This document shows, one piece after another, positions 24,678-37,189 of a stretch of DNA of 64,000 nt; positions within the stretch are counted from its first letter, which is position 1, and each line of letters starts with the position of its first letter. The notes beneath the pieces are model-generated. The model searched no databases and was not told the origin of the DNA. It saw nothing but the letters and a program-made list of their open reading frames with translations. This DNA is from Gossypium raimondii (lineage: Eukaryota; Streptophyta; Magnoliopsida; Malvales; Malvaceae): the NCBI RefSeq assembly GCF_025698545.1, contig NC_068569.1, positions 16,120,001 through 16,184,000 of the forward strand. Direction: 5' to 3'. The translations under genes and the position numbers were made by a program.

Positions 24678-26721
24678 TGTAAGACCCCAGTTTGGCGGGT
24701 TCTAAGTTTTAGTGCATAGCCTAAAAGTAATCTGTGCGATGCGATTCTATCCGCTAATTGTTTCCTATGGCGTATAGATTTGGTGCATAATCGAAACCAG
24801 GGTATTAAATAAGGATTGATCTAAGAAAGTGGACTCGTGAGGGAAAAGAGTTGGGTAAGAGAAATTTGTAAGTTAGATTAACGCCATAGATGATGTGCGC
24901 CAAGTTTGTTTAAGTTATTGTGCTGATCATGTTGTAATTATTCAAGATAGGATACAAGGTAAATTAGTTAGAAGTCAACATAACATGTTAAGAATCATAC
25001 ACCAAGAAATAATCAACCAACTATAATTCATCATACCATCTCATTTGATTTTTATTTCAATAACTGTAAGGCCTCAAAAATAGGTCTAGTAGTTTCGGGC
25101 AAGTTTACTGGGTTTCGAGTGAAAATTGGGAATTAATTGGGTTAATTAGTGATTTATATTGTTAATTAGTTAGCTTAATTTCATCCAAAAATCAGTAAAT
25201 AATATTCCAGAAAATAAATTATTTTTAGAAAAATTAATTTCATGATTTTAAATAATTTTTGGGTAAAAATAAATATTTTGGGTTAAATTTGAATTTAAAA
25301 ATAATTTAAAATGGGGTTTAATTGGGTGATTTAAAATATTAATTAAATGAGACTAGTTTGAAAAACAAGGAAATGTGTAAGAGGTTTTATAGCAAATAAA
25401 CTATATTTTTGAAATTTTGGAGGGTAAGGAGTAAATTGTAAAATAAGGGAAAAGGGGGAGTGGCCTGATGGCAAATTCCCTAAATTTTGAAAATCAAGTG
25501 GGAGTTTTCAGTTTTAAGAACTCTACAACTACCTCATCTTTCACTCATTTCTCACTCGAGAGATTTTTCTCTCGTTTTTTTTAGCTTTTTTTAATAAACC
25601 AAATATTATATAATGGATCTAAATCTTTTTTCTCCCAAAATATCTCGAAATAATTTTTAAAGTTGGGCAAAAAGTCATCCGAATTTCTTCTAGTATTTTG
25701 ATTCAAACTTCCAAATCAATGATTTGAGTTTAATTGAAGGTAATCCTCGTCTCTAAAATTGTTTTTAAGTTGATTTCAATCATTATTTATTAATTAAAGT
25801 GATTATAATATATTTTCAACTTTAAATTCTTCTTTCTTGAACTTAAGGATCAACAATGGTGAATCTTTAATTTTAAGTTGGAATCTAAATATTAATGGAT
25901 GTCTAAGCTCAAAATAGGTCTAATAAGATGTTTTTAATCTTAAACCAAAAGATCAAACACGTTTTATGGATCAATTTTGAGAAATTTGAATTTGATCACG
26001 AACATGGATGATTTTTCCGGAAAATTATGAAACGGATTAAATGATGAAATTAACACTTAGAATACATGTTATTGGACTAGGAATGAAGATTAGAAGTGGT
26101 TTGAGATGCTAAAAAGGGAGCTTAGTTGAGGAATTCCATATTTAAGCTTAGTTGTGCAATATCGGTAAGGTAATTTAGAGCAATGATTTAGATTCGCATA
26201 CTTTATCAAATTTCGTGTTTCTTGTTGCTATTGTTAGTTTGTAATGTATAATTTGTCTCTGTTAAATCTCCACATCAAGAGGAGGAACTTGAGAATCAGA
26301 ATTAAAGCTCAAACTTGCTTGTTTGAACACATTTTTGCTTAAAGAGCTAAGTGTGGAGGTGAGTGATTTTAAAAGCTATTGGTAAATTTGTCTAGTTATG
26401 TGTTAATTCGAAGTTTTAAATAGTGTTTTTAATGACTTAATCGCATCTTATTTGGTTGGATTTGCAAAAATTAATTTTATTTTACAAGATCATTATTGCA
26501 ATTGGCTTTTGGAAAATTGTGTGTTAAGCTTTTGGCATGATTAATTTGAGTTGAATGGATAGCTAATTGGAGCATGAATTACTGAATTTTTGAGCACTTG
26601 ATGTTGGTGTTATGATTGTTTTAAGATTCATGGACAAAGGCATTTGTTGTGCTTAATTATATTGATGTTGAAATTGTTAAGGTACATGCTTTTAATGACA
26701 TTTTTACATATTAAATTTAAG
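24678..26721 (+). repeat. LTR-like fragments, plus orientation
   Basis: LTR-like starts TGTAAGACCCC (24678) and TGTAAGGCCTC (25065) are followed by non-coding AT-rich sequence that is interrupted by the solo LTR at 26722 and resumes after it. The right ends were not identified. No coding sequence. Confidence 0.45.
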
Positions 26722-29337
26722 TGTAATGACCCAAAATTCACAAGCATCGGAAAAAAAAGTATATTATCGGGCCTCCGTCTTAGTAAATTGAGTTCGAAAA
26801 TAATTATTAGAAATATTTACTAGACTAGTTGTGTGTTTAATTAGGTATTAATTGGGTGAATTTAGTTTAATTAAGAGAAATTAGGAAAAGGACTAAATTG
26901 ATCTAGGGTAAAAGTTGAATTATAGATTAATAAAAATAAAATGATTAAAATGGCAATTAAGCCATTAATAAGAAATGGGACAGTAAAAGTGATAAAAATC
27001 TTAGATTTTTATGTTTTATATATATTATTTTATTATATAATATAATATATTATATTATAATATATTATATTATATAAATTAAATAGATGACAAATGTATG
27101 GTAAAGATTAAGACAAGTGTAATAGTAATAATTACATAGGTACACTTGTAATAAAAATAAATATATGCTTAAACAATAAGTAAAAGATTTTTATTATTAT
27201 TAATATTATTAGTTATAATAAAAGAAATAAAGTAAAGTAAGTAAAATAAAAGACAAAGAAACAAAAGAAGAACAGAATAGAAACAGAGAAAGAGACGAAA
27301 AACAGGGGAAGAAAAGGGAAAGAAAAGAAAAGGGAAATTAAGATTTTAAAGCTTCAAGTTAATTGGTAAGCTAAATTTAGCCATTTTCTCTTCATTTTGA
27401 TGTTTTAGAAGCTTTAAAATAAAGTTTTGTTGAAATTAAGTGGAGGTTATGGAAGTTCATAGGTTTTTGAACATGATTGATTTTAAACAAGTTGTTAAAT
27501 TAGGGGTTTAGTTGATAGAATTTCTAGTTAGAATAGATAAAAGATTGATTTGTAAACTAAGTTGTAAGTTTTACATAGTTGGGATTAAGTTATAAAAAGC
27601 CTTAAATTAGGGTTTATGTTGAATAAATGAGGGAATTGAGGGTTTATTTGATAGAGTTTCTAGTTAGAGTTGATAAAATGATTAAATTGTGAACTAAACT
27701 ATAAGTTTTGAATTTTAGGGATTAAATTGAGGAAAATTCGAAATTAGTGAAAAAAATGCTGAAAAATTAGTAGATAAATTTGAGTTTAGAAGAAATTTGA
27801 GTAGAAATAGAGTGTGAATTAAGTTAGAAAAATATAATAATAATAAGTAAGCTTAGTTAAAATTAAATTGGGAATAAGTAGGAATTGAATAAAATTTAAT
27901 TATTATTATTATTATTAATGATTGTAATTAATAGTGAAAATAATTATTATTTTCGTAGCTAACAAGGAAAACGAGGCATCGGCATCCAAAGGAAAAGAAA
28001 AGATCGTTGAGGAGTAAACGCGTATTCCGGGTTTGTATTACTATAACTTAATCTATTTAATAAATGCTAAATTGAAATTGTATTCATGAGGCATTTAAAG
28101 TAAGGTAAGTGATAACATTTGAAATTAAGTAAGAATATGTGTAAATATTGAAATATATGTGAATTGAAATAATAGATGTTTTGAATTGTTTGAGTATTTG
28201 AGATTGTTGTGGAAATGAATTCGAAATTGGAAAAGTAAAATAATACCCTATTAATTTATCGGACTAGATTGGATACAAATGGCATGCCATTGGATTTGTG
28301 ATGTGATGATGAGATTTGTAGTTCGGCCGAGAAGATGATTATATTATTATATGCTTCGGTTTATCCGAAGAGGCATTTAATGCCTTATTGGTGTGTTAGG
28401 GAGGATATGATACATTGGTGTGTTATGGAGGATTTAAATAATTCCGGGTGTGTTTAGGTTGGATAATCTGGTGTGTTTGGGTGGAATCCGCGTATCTGTC
28501 AGAGTCCGAGCTTTGTTAATAAGGTAAATAATTGAAATGAAAATTTGAAAATGAAATTGGTTGATTTGACACTATAGAAAAATACGAGAAAGAATGTATG
28601 AGTTAAATTATAAATTTAATTAGTATGTAAATATATATATATAAATTTAAGATCTATGGAATGATATATGAATATGTATATTTAATTTAAAGTGATTTAT
28701 AAGATTATGGTCAATATTTGAAATTTTATTATTAAATAGTTTAATTTATAGTAATACCACTGAGTATGAAATACTCAAATGTCTGATTGTTTCCGTGCAT
28801 GCAGTTGTAGAAGTCAAGTACTGAATCAGCATTCAAAACCAGACCCGACTTCAGCAAATTTTGGTGATGTATATTTTCTTTTAGAATGTGGCATGTACAT
28901 AGGATGTGTATAAACATTATTATGTTTTGAATATAAATAGCTAAAAATGTTAGTATTATAAATCTAAGAATTTTAATGAAAGAAATTTATCCATTCCAAA
29001 TTAATTAGTACATTGATAAATTTAAATTGATATTGAATTAATTGAGTTTGATTAGAATGCATTTAAAATAGAAAATAAGAATGTGAAATGAATTGGTTGA
29101 ATTGGTGAATTGGTTATGTTTGTAAAATTTATGGTTTTATTTGCGGAGGTTTAGTGTAAAAGTAAGCGAAATGTTGCGAAATTTTTATAAAAAAATCAAT
29201 TTGTAATTTTATATGAATTTATGATTTTATCTTAATATGTTTGATATTTATTTAAGAATTATTGTAAATTATCAGATATGTCCAGTAATGCCTCGTAACC
29301 CTATTCCGGTGATGGTTTGGGGTTAGGGGGTGTTACA
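26722..29337 (+). mobile_element. Solo LTR (2,616 bp) with 5-bp target duplication TTAAG
   Basis: The element starts TGTAATGACCC at 26722 and ends GGGGTGTTACA at 29337. TTAAG occurs exactly on both sides (26717-26721 and 29338-29342). It shares its start type and its AATGCCTCGTAACCC...GGTTAGGGGGTGTTACA end with other LTRs in the window. It lacks any internal retroelement gene and is nested in an older LTR-like sequence. Confidence 0.93.
28390..28495. repeat. Four-copy GGTGTGTT minisatellite inside the solo LTR
   Basis: GGTGTGTT begins units at 28390, 28417, 28447 and 28470 (spacing 23-30 bases). It lies downstream of a TTCGGCCGAG / GCTTCGGTTTATCCGAAG palindromic stretch, in a position like the arrays of the related LTRs. 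Confidence 0.8.
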
Positions 29338-30460
29338 TTAAGTGCTTAAATCATTAGATTTTATGCCTTGTATGTATGATTATACTGGAAACATTGCATG
29401 GTGGATCCATTAGATATAGTTGACATGCCATAGGATTTGTGAGTACTCACCATTATTTGTGATATTGTGAGCATATGGCTCTTGGTGGACTGATTTGTTA
29501 GGAGTAGATAAGGGTGTGTTGAGCTTCAGTCTCCACTCATTGGGTTATTTGAGGAGCTATAAGGGAGCGTGTGGCTTTAGCCCGCTCAATGCGAAGAACT
29601 ATATTTGATTTGTGGGAGTTCGGAGATTCGTTTATCCAATGTATGATCACACGTTCACTTATTGACATGTATGTATTATGTCAATATAATTGATTGATTG
29701 TGCCAATATAATTGAATGTTTATATGTTAAAAGATGATTTTACATGCCATGGAAAAATTAATTCTTAATTCTTGAAATAGCATGTGATGTTATGTTGAAA
29801 TGTTAACATGTTGTAACTGAAAATTTAATACTTAATTGCTTTGATTTATGCATGATTTGGTGCAAATTACTTGATGTTTTTACAATCATTCACTGAGTTT
29901 TTTAAGCTCACGCCCTCACACTTCCTGCAGAGAATTTCCGGGTGTAAGGAATCAAGAAGCGAGTGCAAGGGCGATCCAAGAATAAGGCACGGTAGTGACT
30001 TAAGAAATTTAATTTAGAGACTATATAGGGGCATTTTGATGCTTTTGGGACTAGTGTTATTTTACTTGTAATGGATATTGGACATTAAATTTTGGAATTT
30101 AATTTTGGTGATTTTATAATTGCTTTAATACATGATTTTAAGTTTAATTGATATTTGATTTATGGTATGTTGATGAGTGTTCGTACGGTGGTTGATATCA
30201 CGGTGTATGAAGCATGTATTTTATACTAACAAAGTTTAATTGAAGCTTACCATGGAGTGGATTGCTTGCGTCTAAGGTATGTAGCTTGTGTGAATTAATT
30301 GGTGTTTACTAAATGTATAATTGGGTGTTAAATTTTGGTTAATTGTTGCATATTTGTTGTAAATAAATTAAATTGGAGATGTGTGGATGTTTATGGTAAT
30401 TAATTGCAGCTATTTCAAGTTTAATAGATAAGTAAAATATGTAAAATCGGAAAATTAAAA
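29338..30460. other. Continuation of older LTR-like DNA, no gene
   Basis: This resumes the sequence interrupted by the solo LTR. It has TG-rich text with a GAGTACTCACC / 'GCTCACGCCCTCACACTTCCTGCAG' style and no readable protein. The boundary with the duplicated P450 upstream region is about 30460. Confidence 0.4.
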
Positions 30461-30461
30461 C

Positions 30462-30885
30462 AAATTTTTTTGACAAAATACTTTAATGTTTATAAAATAG
30501 TGAATAAATTATTAATTAATATAAAATAAGTTAGCATGGCGTGTACGGAGCTATTTCTTGATTTAATAAATTTACGTAATGGTTGAGTAAGAGCAGGTGG
30601 TGAACAAGCTTTTACAATTGAAATTGTAGAGTTCCCTTCTTTATGGCTAAGAGCAGGTAGAAAAATTCATGGAGGCTTGCGGGTCAAAATGACAATGGTT
30701 GGGTGATCATGACTTGGGGTATATTATATTCTTTTATTAGGGGACAAATATATCATATTAAAGATGGCTTCTAAAAGTTTTTATTTTAAAGTAAATAGGA
30801 TTCAGTAAAGCAAATGATGATGATCTTAGCACTATAAAAAGCAGAAACTTTGTTTTCATTCTGTTGTTAGTTTGACCTTACCTTC
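30462..30885 (+). promoter_or_regulatory. Orphan second copy of the CYP82 promoter (copy B)
   Basis: The block matches copy A (12990-13810) with only scattered changes, including the long shared run GATGGCTTCTAAAAG...TAAATAGGATTCAG...CACTATAAAAAGCAG at about 30763-30850. Similarity stops soon after CTGTTGTTAGTTTGACC, within what would be the 5' leader. No plus-strand P450 follows; the next gene is the tail of a minus-strand P450. It therefore looks like the remnant of a deleted tandem copy. Confidence 0.8.
30833..30840 (+). promoter_or_regulatory. TATA box of the orphan promoter copy
   Basis: TATAAAAA is preserved in the same context as at 13766. Whether it still drives transcription is unknown; any transcript would run antisense into the P450 gene that begins (3' end) at 31196. 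Confidence 0.5.
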
Positions 30886-31195
30886 GTATTCTTATCCTTT
30901 AGTGGAGCCGAAAACAGAAATAAACCAAAAGCATTTCTGAATTTAGAGGGACGTTATCTAGACATGCTAGATGCCAGTCAAGCATAGAAACAAGTACTGT
31001 AATTAAAATTCAATCAGAAAGATTTTTAAGTATAGTAATTAATAACCAAAAAAAAAACATACAAAATGGTATTTCAAAGGACAGAGGAACTGTGGGACTC
31101 TGACTAGCATCTTATTCTATGAAAACAGGCCTTCGGTTGATTGCTGTCATGTCGTAAAGAAATAAAAAGCCCTCTATTCCACTTGAGGGTGATTA

Positions 31196-32931
31196 TTAAT
31201 AAAGACTGGGAGATAAGCGTGGCTTGAGGAGAATTTCAAGTGGGGTGGCTTTGATGTTTGTTAGACCTGGACTCCCAGTCATGTCAACAGGTTCATTTGA
31301 TGGAGTCGAGATGTGGAACCCATGGAGGAAGGTGGCCAGGACCAGCTGTGTCATTTGCAGGCCAAAGCTTATCCCTGGGCACAACCTTCTACCTGCACCA
31401 AATGGAATGAGCTCGAAATGCTGACCCTTAACATCAATGTCCTGGTGGCTGGTCAGAAACCTCTCAGGCTTGAACTCTAATGGATCGGACCATACTCCTG
31501 GATCCCTTTGTAGCTTCCAAATGTTTACTATCAATCGGGTGCCTTTAGGCACGAAGTAGCTACCCACGGTGCAGTCTTCATCGAATTCGCGTGCACCAGC
31601 CAGTGGTCCAGCAGGGTACAAGCGTAATGATTCCTTCACAATGGCTTGGAGATACACCAGCTTATTGATGTCCGATTCATTTACTAGTCTTCCCTTGCCA
31701 ATCTGTGTGTCCAATTCCTCTTGAGCCTTTTCCAAAGCATGGCGGTTATTCAGCAATAGTGCAAGTGTCCAAGTTATCGTCACTGTTACGGTATCTGTGC
31801 CCCCTACAAGCAATGTCTACAGCAAAAACACACGCATGCACACAATTATGTTATGACCATTAAAACAAGGTTGAGGCTAGCAATTGATGTTTTCAACTTC
31901 TTGTTTTGTTGGGAATCTGATGATTAAAAAACCACCTTTGAATCATATAATTACAAAGAATTCATTCATACCAGGGCCGTTGCTTTAGTGACAGTATCAA
32001 CATCATATCCTGAGAGGTCCAAACCCTGAAGAACAGAGAGCAGCACATCAATGAAGTCTTGATCTCCCTTATCCTCCTCGCCAACAGATTCCTTCTTCAT
32101 GCGATGCTCCTCTAACCATTCTTCCATGATACTATCCAATCCCTTTGCAGTTTTCTTCATGGCCTTCTCATGGCCGCCCAAGTCTAACCACCCAAGGAAA
32201 GGGATCGCATCCCTTACTACAAACAACCCTGAGAAATGAAAAAATTCCCGCATGGCCTTCCTGCACCTTCTTGCCTCTTTCTCATCGCTAGCTACAACAG
32301 CACCAAAAAACCTCTTCCCTGCAATCATCCTAAGAATCACGTTCAGGTTTAAGTTCCCGACCCATTGTTTCATCTCAACCAAAACAGGGGTTGACTCAAC
32401 TTTCTTCTTCGCCCATAGCTCGTACAGCTCTTTCACCGAGCTTTCCACTTCAGAGGCTCTAATGTGTTTCAAAAGCTCAAGCCTCCGGTTTGACATAAGC
32501 TCCGAGGCTGTTATTTTGCGCATTTCACGCCAGTATGCACCGTAAGGGCAGAAACCAAAGTTGGCATAGTTATGGCCCAGGAGCTTACCGACAGTAAGTT
32601 TGGGCCGTGAGGACACTACTACATCATATTTGGTAAAAATTTCCTTGGCCAGCTCCGAACTGGTGACCACCACAGCTGGGTGTAACCCGATCCGGATGGA
32701 AAATATCGGTCCATACTTATCGGCTAACTCTCCCAGTGCCAAGTATGGAAGCTTGGATCCTGCTAGAACATGGAGATGACCGATTAAAGGCCATCCACCG
32801 GCAGCTTCTGGTGGTTTCCGATCCTTCAAAGACTTTCCAGACCAGCTAAGTACCAGGAAAAAGGAGAGCAGTATAGCAAAGACTCCTGCAATGTTACTGT
32901 TTAGGTAGGGAAGGAGGAAATCAAAACCCAT
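31196..32931 (-). CDS. Cytochrome P450, CYP82 family (two exons, 526 aa)
   Basis: A microsomal P450 of the CYP82 type. Exon 1 is 32931-31972 and exon 2 is 31816-31196, with a 155-bp phase-0 intron at the same codon as in the other two genes. I chose the ATG at 32931 because [18 protein letters not shown] leads straight into a hydrophobic anchor; the frame stays open for 59 codons upstream, but that part does not look like P450. The hinge is [15 protein letters not shown], and the oxygen-binding motif is GGTDTV (valine after the conserved threonine, as tolerated in some P450s). ESLR is near residue 382 and [10 protein letters not shown] has its cysteine near 466. The gene is intact. Its 3' end lies about 310 bases from the orphan promoter copy, and its 5' end is about 600 bases from the next P450, in the same direction. 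Substrate unknown. Confidence 0.93.
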
Positions 32932-33539
32932 AATGGCTTGGATATTCTTGGATGAAGAAATCAAGAGTATTTGAGTAATGGTTGGGAATCTGGGAAATGA
33001 TTGAAGATTATTGAAGTGTGTGAAATGAACAAATAGTGTAAGACATTTAAGTTGATATATTTGTTGTGCTTTCGGCAGCCAGTACAGCTGGTAAACTGAT
33101 ATTAACAAATGAAACCTAGGCTCTGAGTAGATTATGTTTAATGTTGTTATTTAAATCATCAGAAATGACATCAATATATTTAATTTTTAATATTTATTTA
33201 TTTTATTAATTTATCATATTTTCAACTGATATATCAATATATTTAATTTTAATACTTATTTATCCTTCTAAATAACAAATTTATAATAAGCAATAACACT
33301 ATCACCGTATAAGATTTGCCCACGATTTAACAACTTTATAAATTGTGTTTATTCAATACCACGAATTACTAATTTTAATTTCAAGTTTAAAACATCGTTT
33401 TGGGTTTTCATAAGAAAGACAAAAGCAAGCCCGGAAACTGCAGTATTAAATCTTATAACGGTATCAACTAAAAGAGATCCCATTTTAGTTGTTCTTAGTT
33501 TACTTGAATCACACCGCCAATTATCCTCCATTACCAATC
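32932..33539. promoter_or_regulatory. Spacer between two minus-strand CYP82 genes
   Basis: This 608-bp AT-rich spacer must hold the promoter of the downstream P450 and the 3' end of the upstream one. TATATATTTAATTTTTAA-type runs occur near 33170-33190 and 33235-33250, but I cannot choose a TATA box with confidence. A short open frame at its right side is chance. Confidence 0.4.
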
Positions 33540-35364
33540 TTATGATGCATAGACCTTAGCAGGGAGACGTGGCTTAAGTAGAACATCCAGTGGGGTGGCT
33601 TTTGGAATGGTTAAACCAGGACTCTCAGTCATATCAACAGGTTGATCCAAGGGAGTTGACAGTTCAAATGCATGAAGAAAACGAGCAAGTGTGAGATGCA
33701 GAACTTGGAGAGCAAATGATGCTCCAGGGCATGAACGTCTTCCTGAGCCAAATGGAATGAGCTCAAACTGTTGACCTCTAACATCGATATCTGCATGGCT
33801 TTTGAGAAACCTCTCTGGTGAAAAGGCTGATGGATTTGGCCATACCCTTGGATCTCTTTGAATTTTCCATACATTTACGACCAAGCGTGTGCCGGCTGGG
33901 ACATGGTAGCCGGCAACGGTGCAGTCGTTCATGGCTTCCCGGGGTCCCAACAGAGGACCGGCTGGATAAAGGCGTAGGGTTTCTTTGATGATGGCTTGAA
34001 GATACACAAGATTTTTTATATCAGACTCATCCACTGGCCTTTCCTTGCCAACATGGAGATCTAATTCATCCTGAGCCTTCCTCAACATCTCACGATTATT
34101 CAACAGCAACGAAATGGCCCATGTCAATGTCCCCGCTGTCGTATCACTGCCACCAAGGATCAATGCCTACATCAAAATTGATAAGGACATTAATCAATAA
34201 GTAAGCTTGCCATACCATACAAGATCAGTTTAGCTTATCAGCTATAGAGAAACAGTCCTATATATAAACTGTTTGCGAGTGCTTGAACATGCCACACCAG
34301 TCAAGAGCAAGCCCAAAATGAATCATTTCTAACAATATAGCATGCTCAACCAAAACCTTTTTGGGAAAACAAATATGACCGAAAATCTAACTCGGAAATC
34401 AATTCAAACATACCAGGCAGGTTGACTTAATGCTTGTATCAGCATCATACTGAAAATTTGAGAGTCGACCTTCCTCTTGAAGGAACAGCATTACATCAAT
34501 GAAGTCCTGGTCCCCTTCAGCCTTGATTCCACCAGAAATCCTTCTCTGACGATGCTCCTTAAGCCAGCCTTCAAGTAGATCATCCAATTCCTTGGCCGTC
34601 TTTTTCATTGCTTTCTCATGCCCCTGCATATCTAGCCACCAAAGGAACGGAAGTGCATCTGAAACAACAAAAATGCCAATTAAATGAAAGAACTGGCTTA
34701 TCGCCTTTTGACACCTTCTTGCCTCGCCATCGTCACAGACAGCGTTAGCACCGAAGTAACGTTTTCCAGCCACCATTCGAACAACTACATTAAGTGTGAG
34801 GTCTTCAAACCACTGTTTAAGTTCAACAAGTATAGGAATGGAGCCATTGTGATGGCATAAATTGTATAGTTCTCTTATCCCCATCTCAACTTCAGAAATG
34901 CGAACGTGCTTGAGCATCTCGAGCCTGCGGTTCGAGAGGAGTTCGAGCGTTGCAATTTTTCTCATCTCACGCCAGAAGGGGGTGTAAGGTGCAAATCCAA
35001 ACACAGCATAGTTGTAACCCATGTGCTTTGCAGCTACAGTGGTAGGACGTGAAGCTAGTGCTTTATCATTAATGGTGAAGCATTCCTTTACCACTTCCCA
35101 GCTGCTAACGACAAACGCACGGCGTGCGCCTAGTCGGATTGTAAATGCAGGTCCATGCTTATCAGCCATTGCTCCAAGTGTTCGGTACAGTAGCTGATCG
35201 CCGCCCAATAGGTGGAGGTGGCCAAGAATTGGCCATGCACCTTCTGGTTCAGGGGCCATACGTTTACTACTTCCTGCATTGCTCTTTTCCCTTCCAAGCA
35301 ATACTTTGTAGAAAACGATTGAGAGAAAGATAGCAACGGCAGTTAATTGGAAAAAAGGATCCAT
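33540..35364 (-). CDS. Cytochrome P450, CYP82 family (two exons, 525 aa)
   Basis: Third member of the cluster. Exon 1 is 35364-34414 and exon 2 is 34166-33540; the 247-bp intron is phase 0 at the family position. The start at MDPFFQLTAVAIF places the anchor at the very N-terminus, as in CYP82 proteins; an upstream in-frame ATG at 35394 would add ten residues. Motifs are the hinge EGAWPILGHLHLLGG, oxygen-binding LGGSDTTAG, ETLRLYP near residue 379, FSPERF, and [10 protein letters not shown] with cysteine near 463. It has all catalytic residues and normal length. The three proteins differ at many positions, so they are old duplicates, not a recent expansion. They probably belong to subfamily D or a close relative; substrate unknown. 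Confidence 0.93.
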
Positions 35365-36653
35365 TGTTGTGTACCTCAACGATAAAGAACTCATTTCTAT
35401 TTATTGTTCATTGTTCAAACCAACTGCATCTCTTCGACTAATGTCATCATGCATGACGCATACCCATTAGTTAACAAAATCTGGCAAGGAACGTGCATGC
35501 CTAAGAGAGAAAGGAGACTTTAGTAAAAATATATCACCCTCAATATCAATAACAACTATAATGAAATAATACAACCAATAATTTAATTTAATTACTTTTT
35601 AATATTTATCTCCTTTGCATATAATTTTACCGCGTTTAATTTTAATTGATGTATTTTAATTATTGATAACATTAATAAGAATATTTTTTTCTTATTTTTA
35701 AACAATATACAAATTTGAAATTATATAAAAAATAAACTATGATGTTAATTTGAAAATAAAAAAGTAACTTACCATACAATAATTATAATAGGCTTAATGG
35801 TATAAAAGATCCTCGAATTTTTTAAGAAAATATCAGTTAACTCTCTTGATTTTTTGCCCCAATTGAACCCTTCAATTGAAAAAATTAATCAACTAGACCT
35901 TTTCACCAACATTGACTGTTAAAGAATCTTATTTTCGAAATATGGCATTAAATATGTATAAATTTTAATGATCCGGATTTTTTTATGACATGGAATTTTT
36001 TTAAATATTCATTTTTTTTATGTTTCAATGTTTAAAAGTTAAAACTTTTAAGTTTTGCTGATTTTCCTCTATCATAATTTTTCTTTATTTTTTTGGCAAC
36101 CAAACATTATTTGCAGAGAATTTCGAAAAAAATTATAAAAGAAAATCTTTCCATAAAACTTTCATCATTTTCACCATCCACAAGCTTAATAGTCATTTTC
36201 ATCAACTTTCATCCTCCACTCACAGTTTACTTGTGAAACTGAGATAAACTCATCCCAAACAACTGCTTCACCGTTGCTAAACTCGTTTCCACCCTCACCA
36301 CTAAAATTAACACCTAGCATCGTCATTTTTAGTAAAAGAGAACCATAATCATACTCTCAACAAAACCCAAATCATTAAGCTAATTTGTAAATGTTTCTAA
36401 TGAATAAACCCCAAATCAATAAGAAAGTGATTAGTTGATAAAAATAGGCAAACAGATCAAACAAATTGATTTTTTTTAAAGTTCAACGGTCTTAGTCATT
36501 ATAATAATAGCTTATGATACATATGAAGGATATTTAAACTAAATTAAACACAAAAATAATTGTTGAAATTAGACTCTCTTTTTTTTATCTATTTGCTATT
36601 TGTTTGCTTCATACAACTTACAGAAATATTTTAAAAAATAATATCATAATATT
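35365..36653. other. Upstream region of the third CYP82 gene; otherwise no gene
   Basis: The minus-strand P450 promoter must lie at about 35365-35900. The part around 35790-35935 reads like a degraded repeat (TTAATGGTATAAAAGATCC ... ATTGACTGTTAAAGA). The rest is AT-rich with no recognisable feature. Confidence 0.4.
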
Positions 36654-36992
36654 TGTTGAAAATTGAATGTCAATAATAGCAACGTAGAAAGATCACAAAG
36701 AAAAAGAAATAAAAATAGAACACAGATTTTACGTGGAAACCCTTTCGGGAAAAAACCACGGGCAGAGGAAAAGAAAATTCACTAATGTCGAATTTGAATG
36801 ATACAAGAGGAGTTTCAACTACATCTATTTATAAATTGAAAAAACCTAATTCTAATCAATGTCAAATATATTATGCTAATAAATGCTAAATATATTATAT
36901 TAATAAATACTAAATCTTCTAGAAAGAAAATATATTTTGTTTAACTTAACTTGCAAGTAATCTCTTAGAATTTGGGTCACATAACTCTAACA
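36654..36992. mobile_element. Solo Copia-like LTR (339 bp) with 5-bp target duplication ATATT
   Basis: The element starts TGTTGAAAATTG at 36654 and ends ACTCTAACA at 36992, with ATATT directly flanking both ends (36649-36653, 36993-36997). It contains ACGTGGAAACCCTTTCGGGAAAAAACCACGGGC-like text at about 36731-36765, widespread in plant Copia LTRs. No internal region is present. Confidence 0.85.
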
Positions 36993-37189
36993 ATATTATA
37001 TTATCTCGTCATCTATTAAAAATAATCTTCGATCACTCTCCGGTGTCATTTTTGTTCGAATATGATTCAACTTTGCTCTTCAAATAACCGTTGCTTTAAT
37101 TTTTCATTCTTTTTTATATAATTATAACTTATTAATGGTAAAATCTTTATGTTTTACCAATACTTTTTCTTAGATGTTACTTATTAATA

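Noticed and set aside
33349-33537. Short open frame between two P450 genes
   Set aside because: No P450 motif, no homology I recognise, and composition like the spacer; treated as chance.
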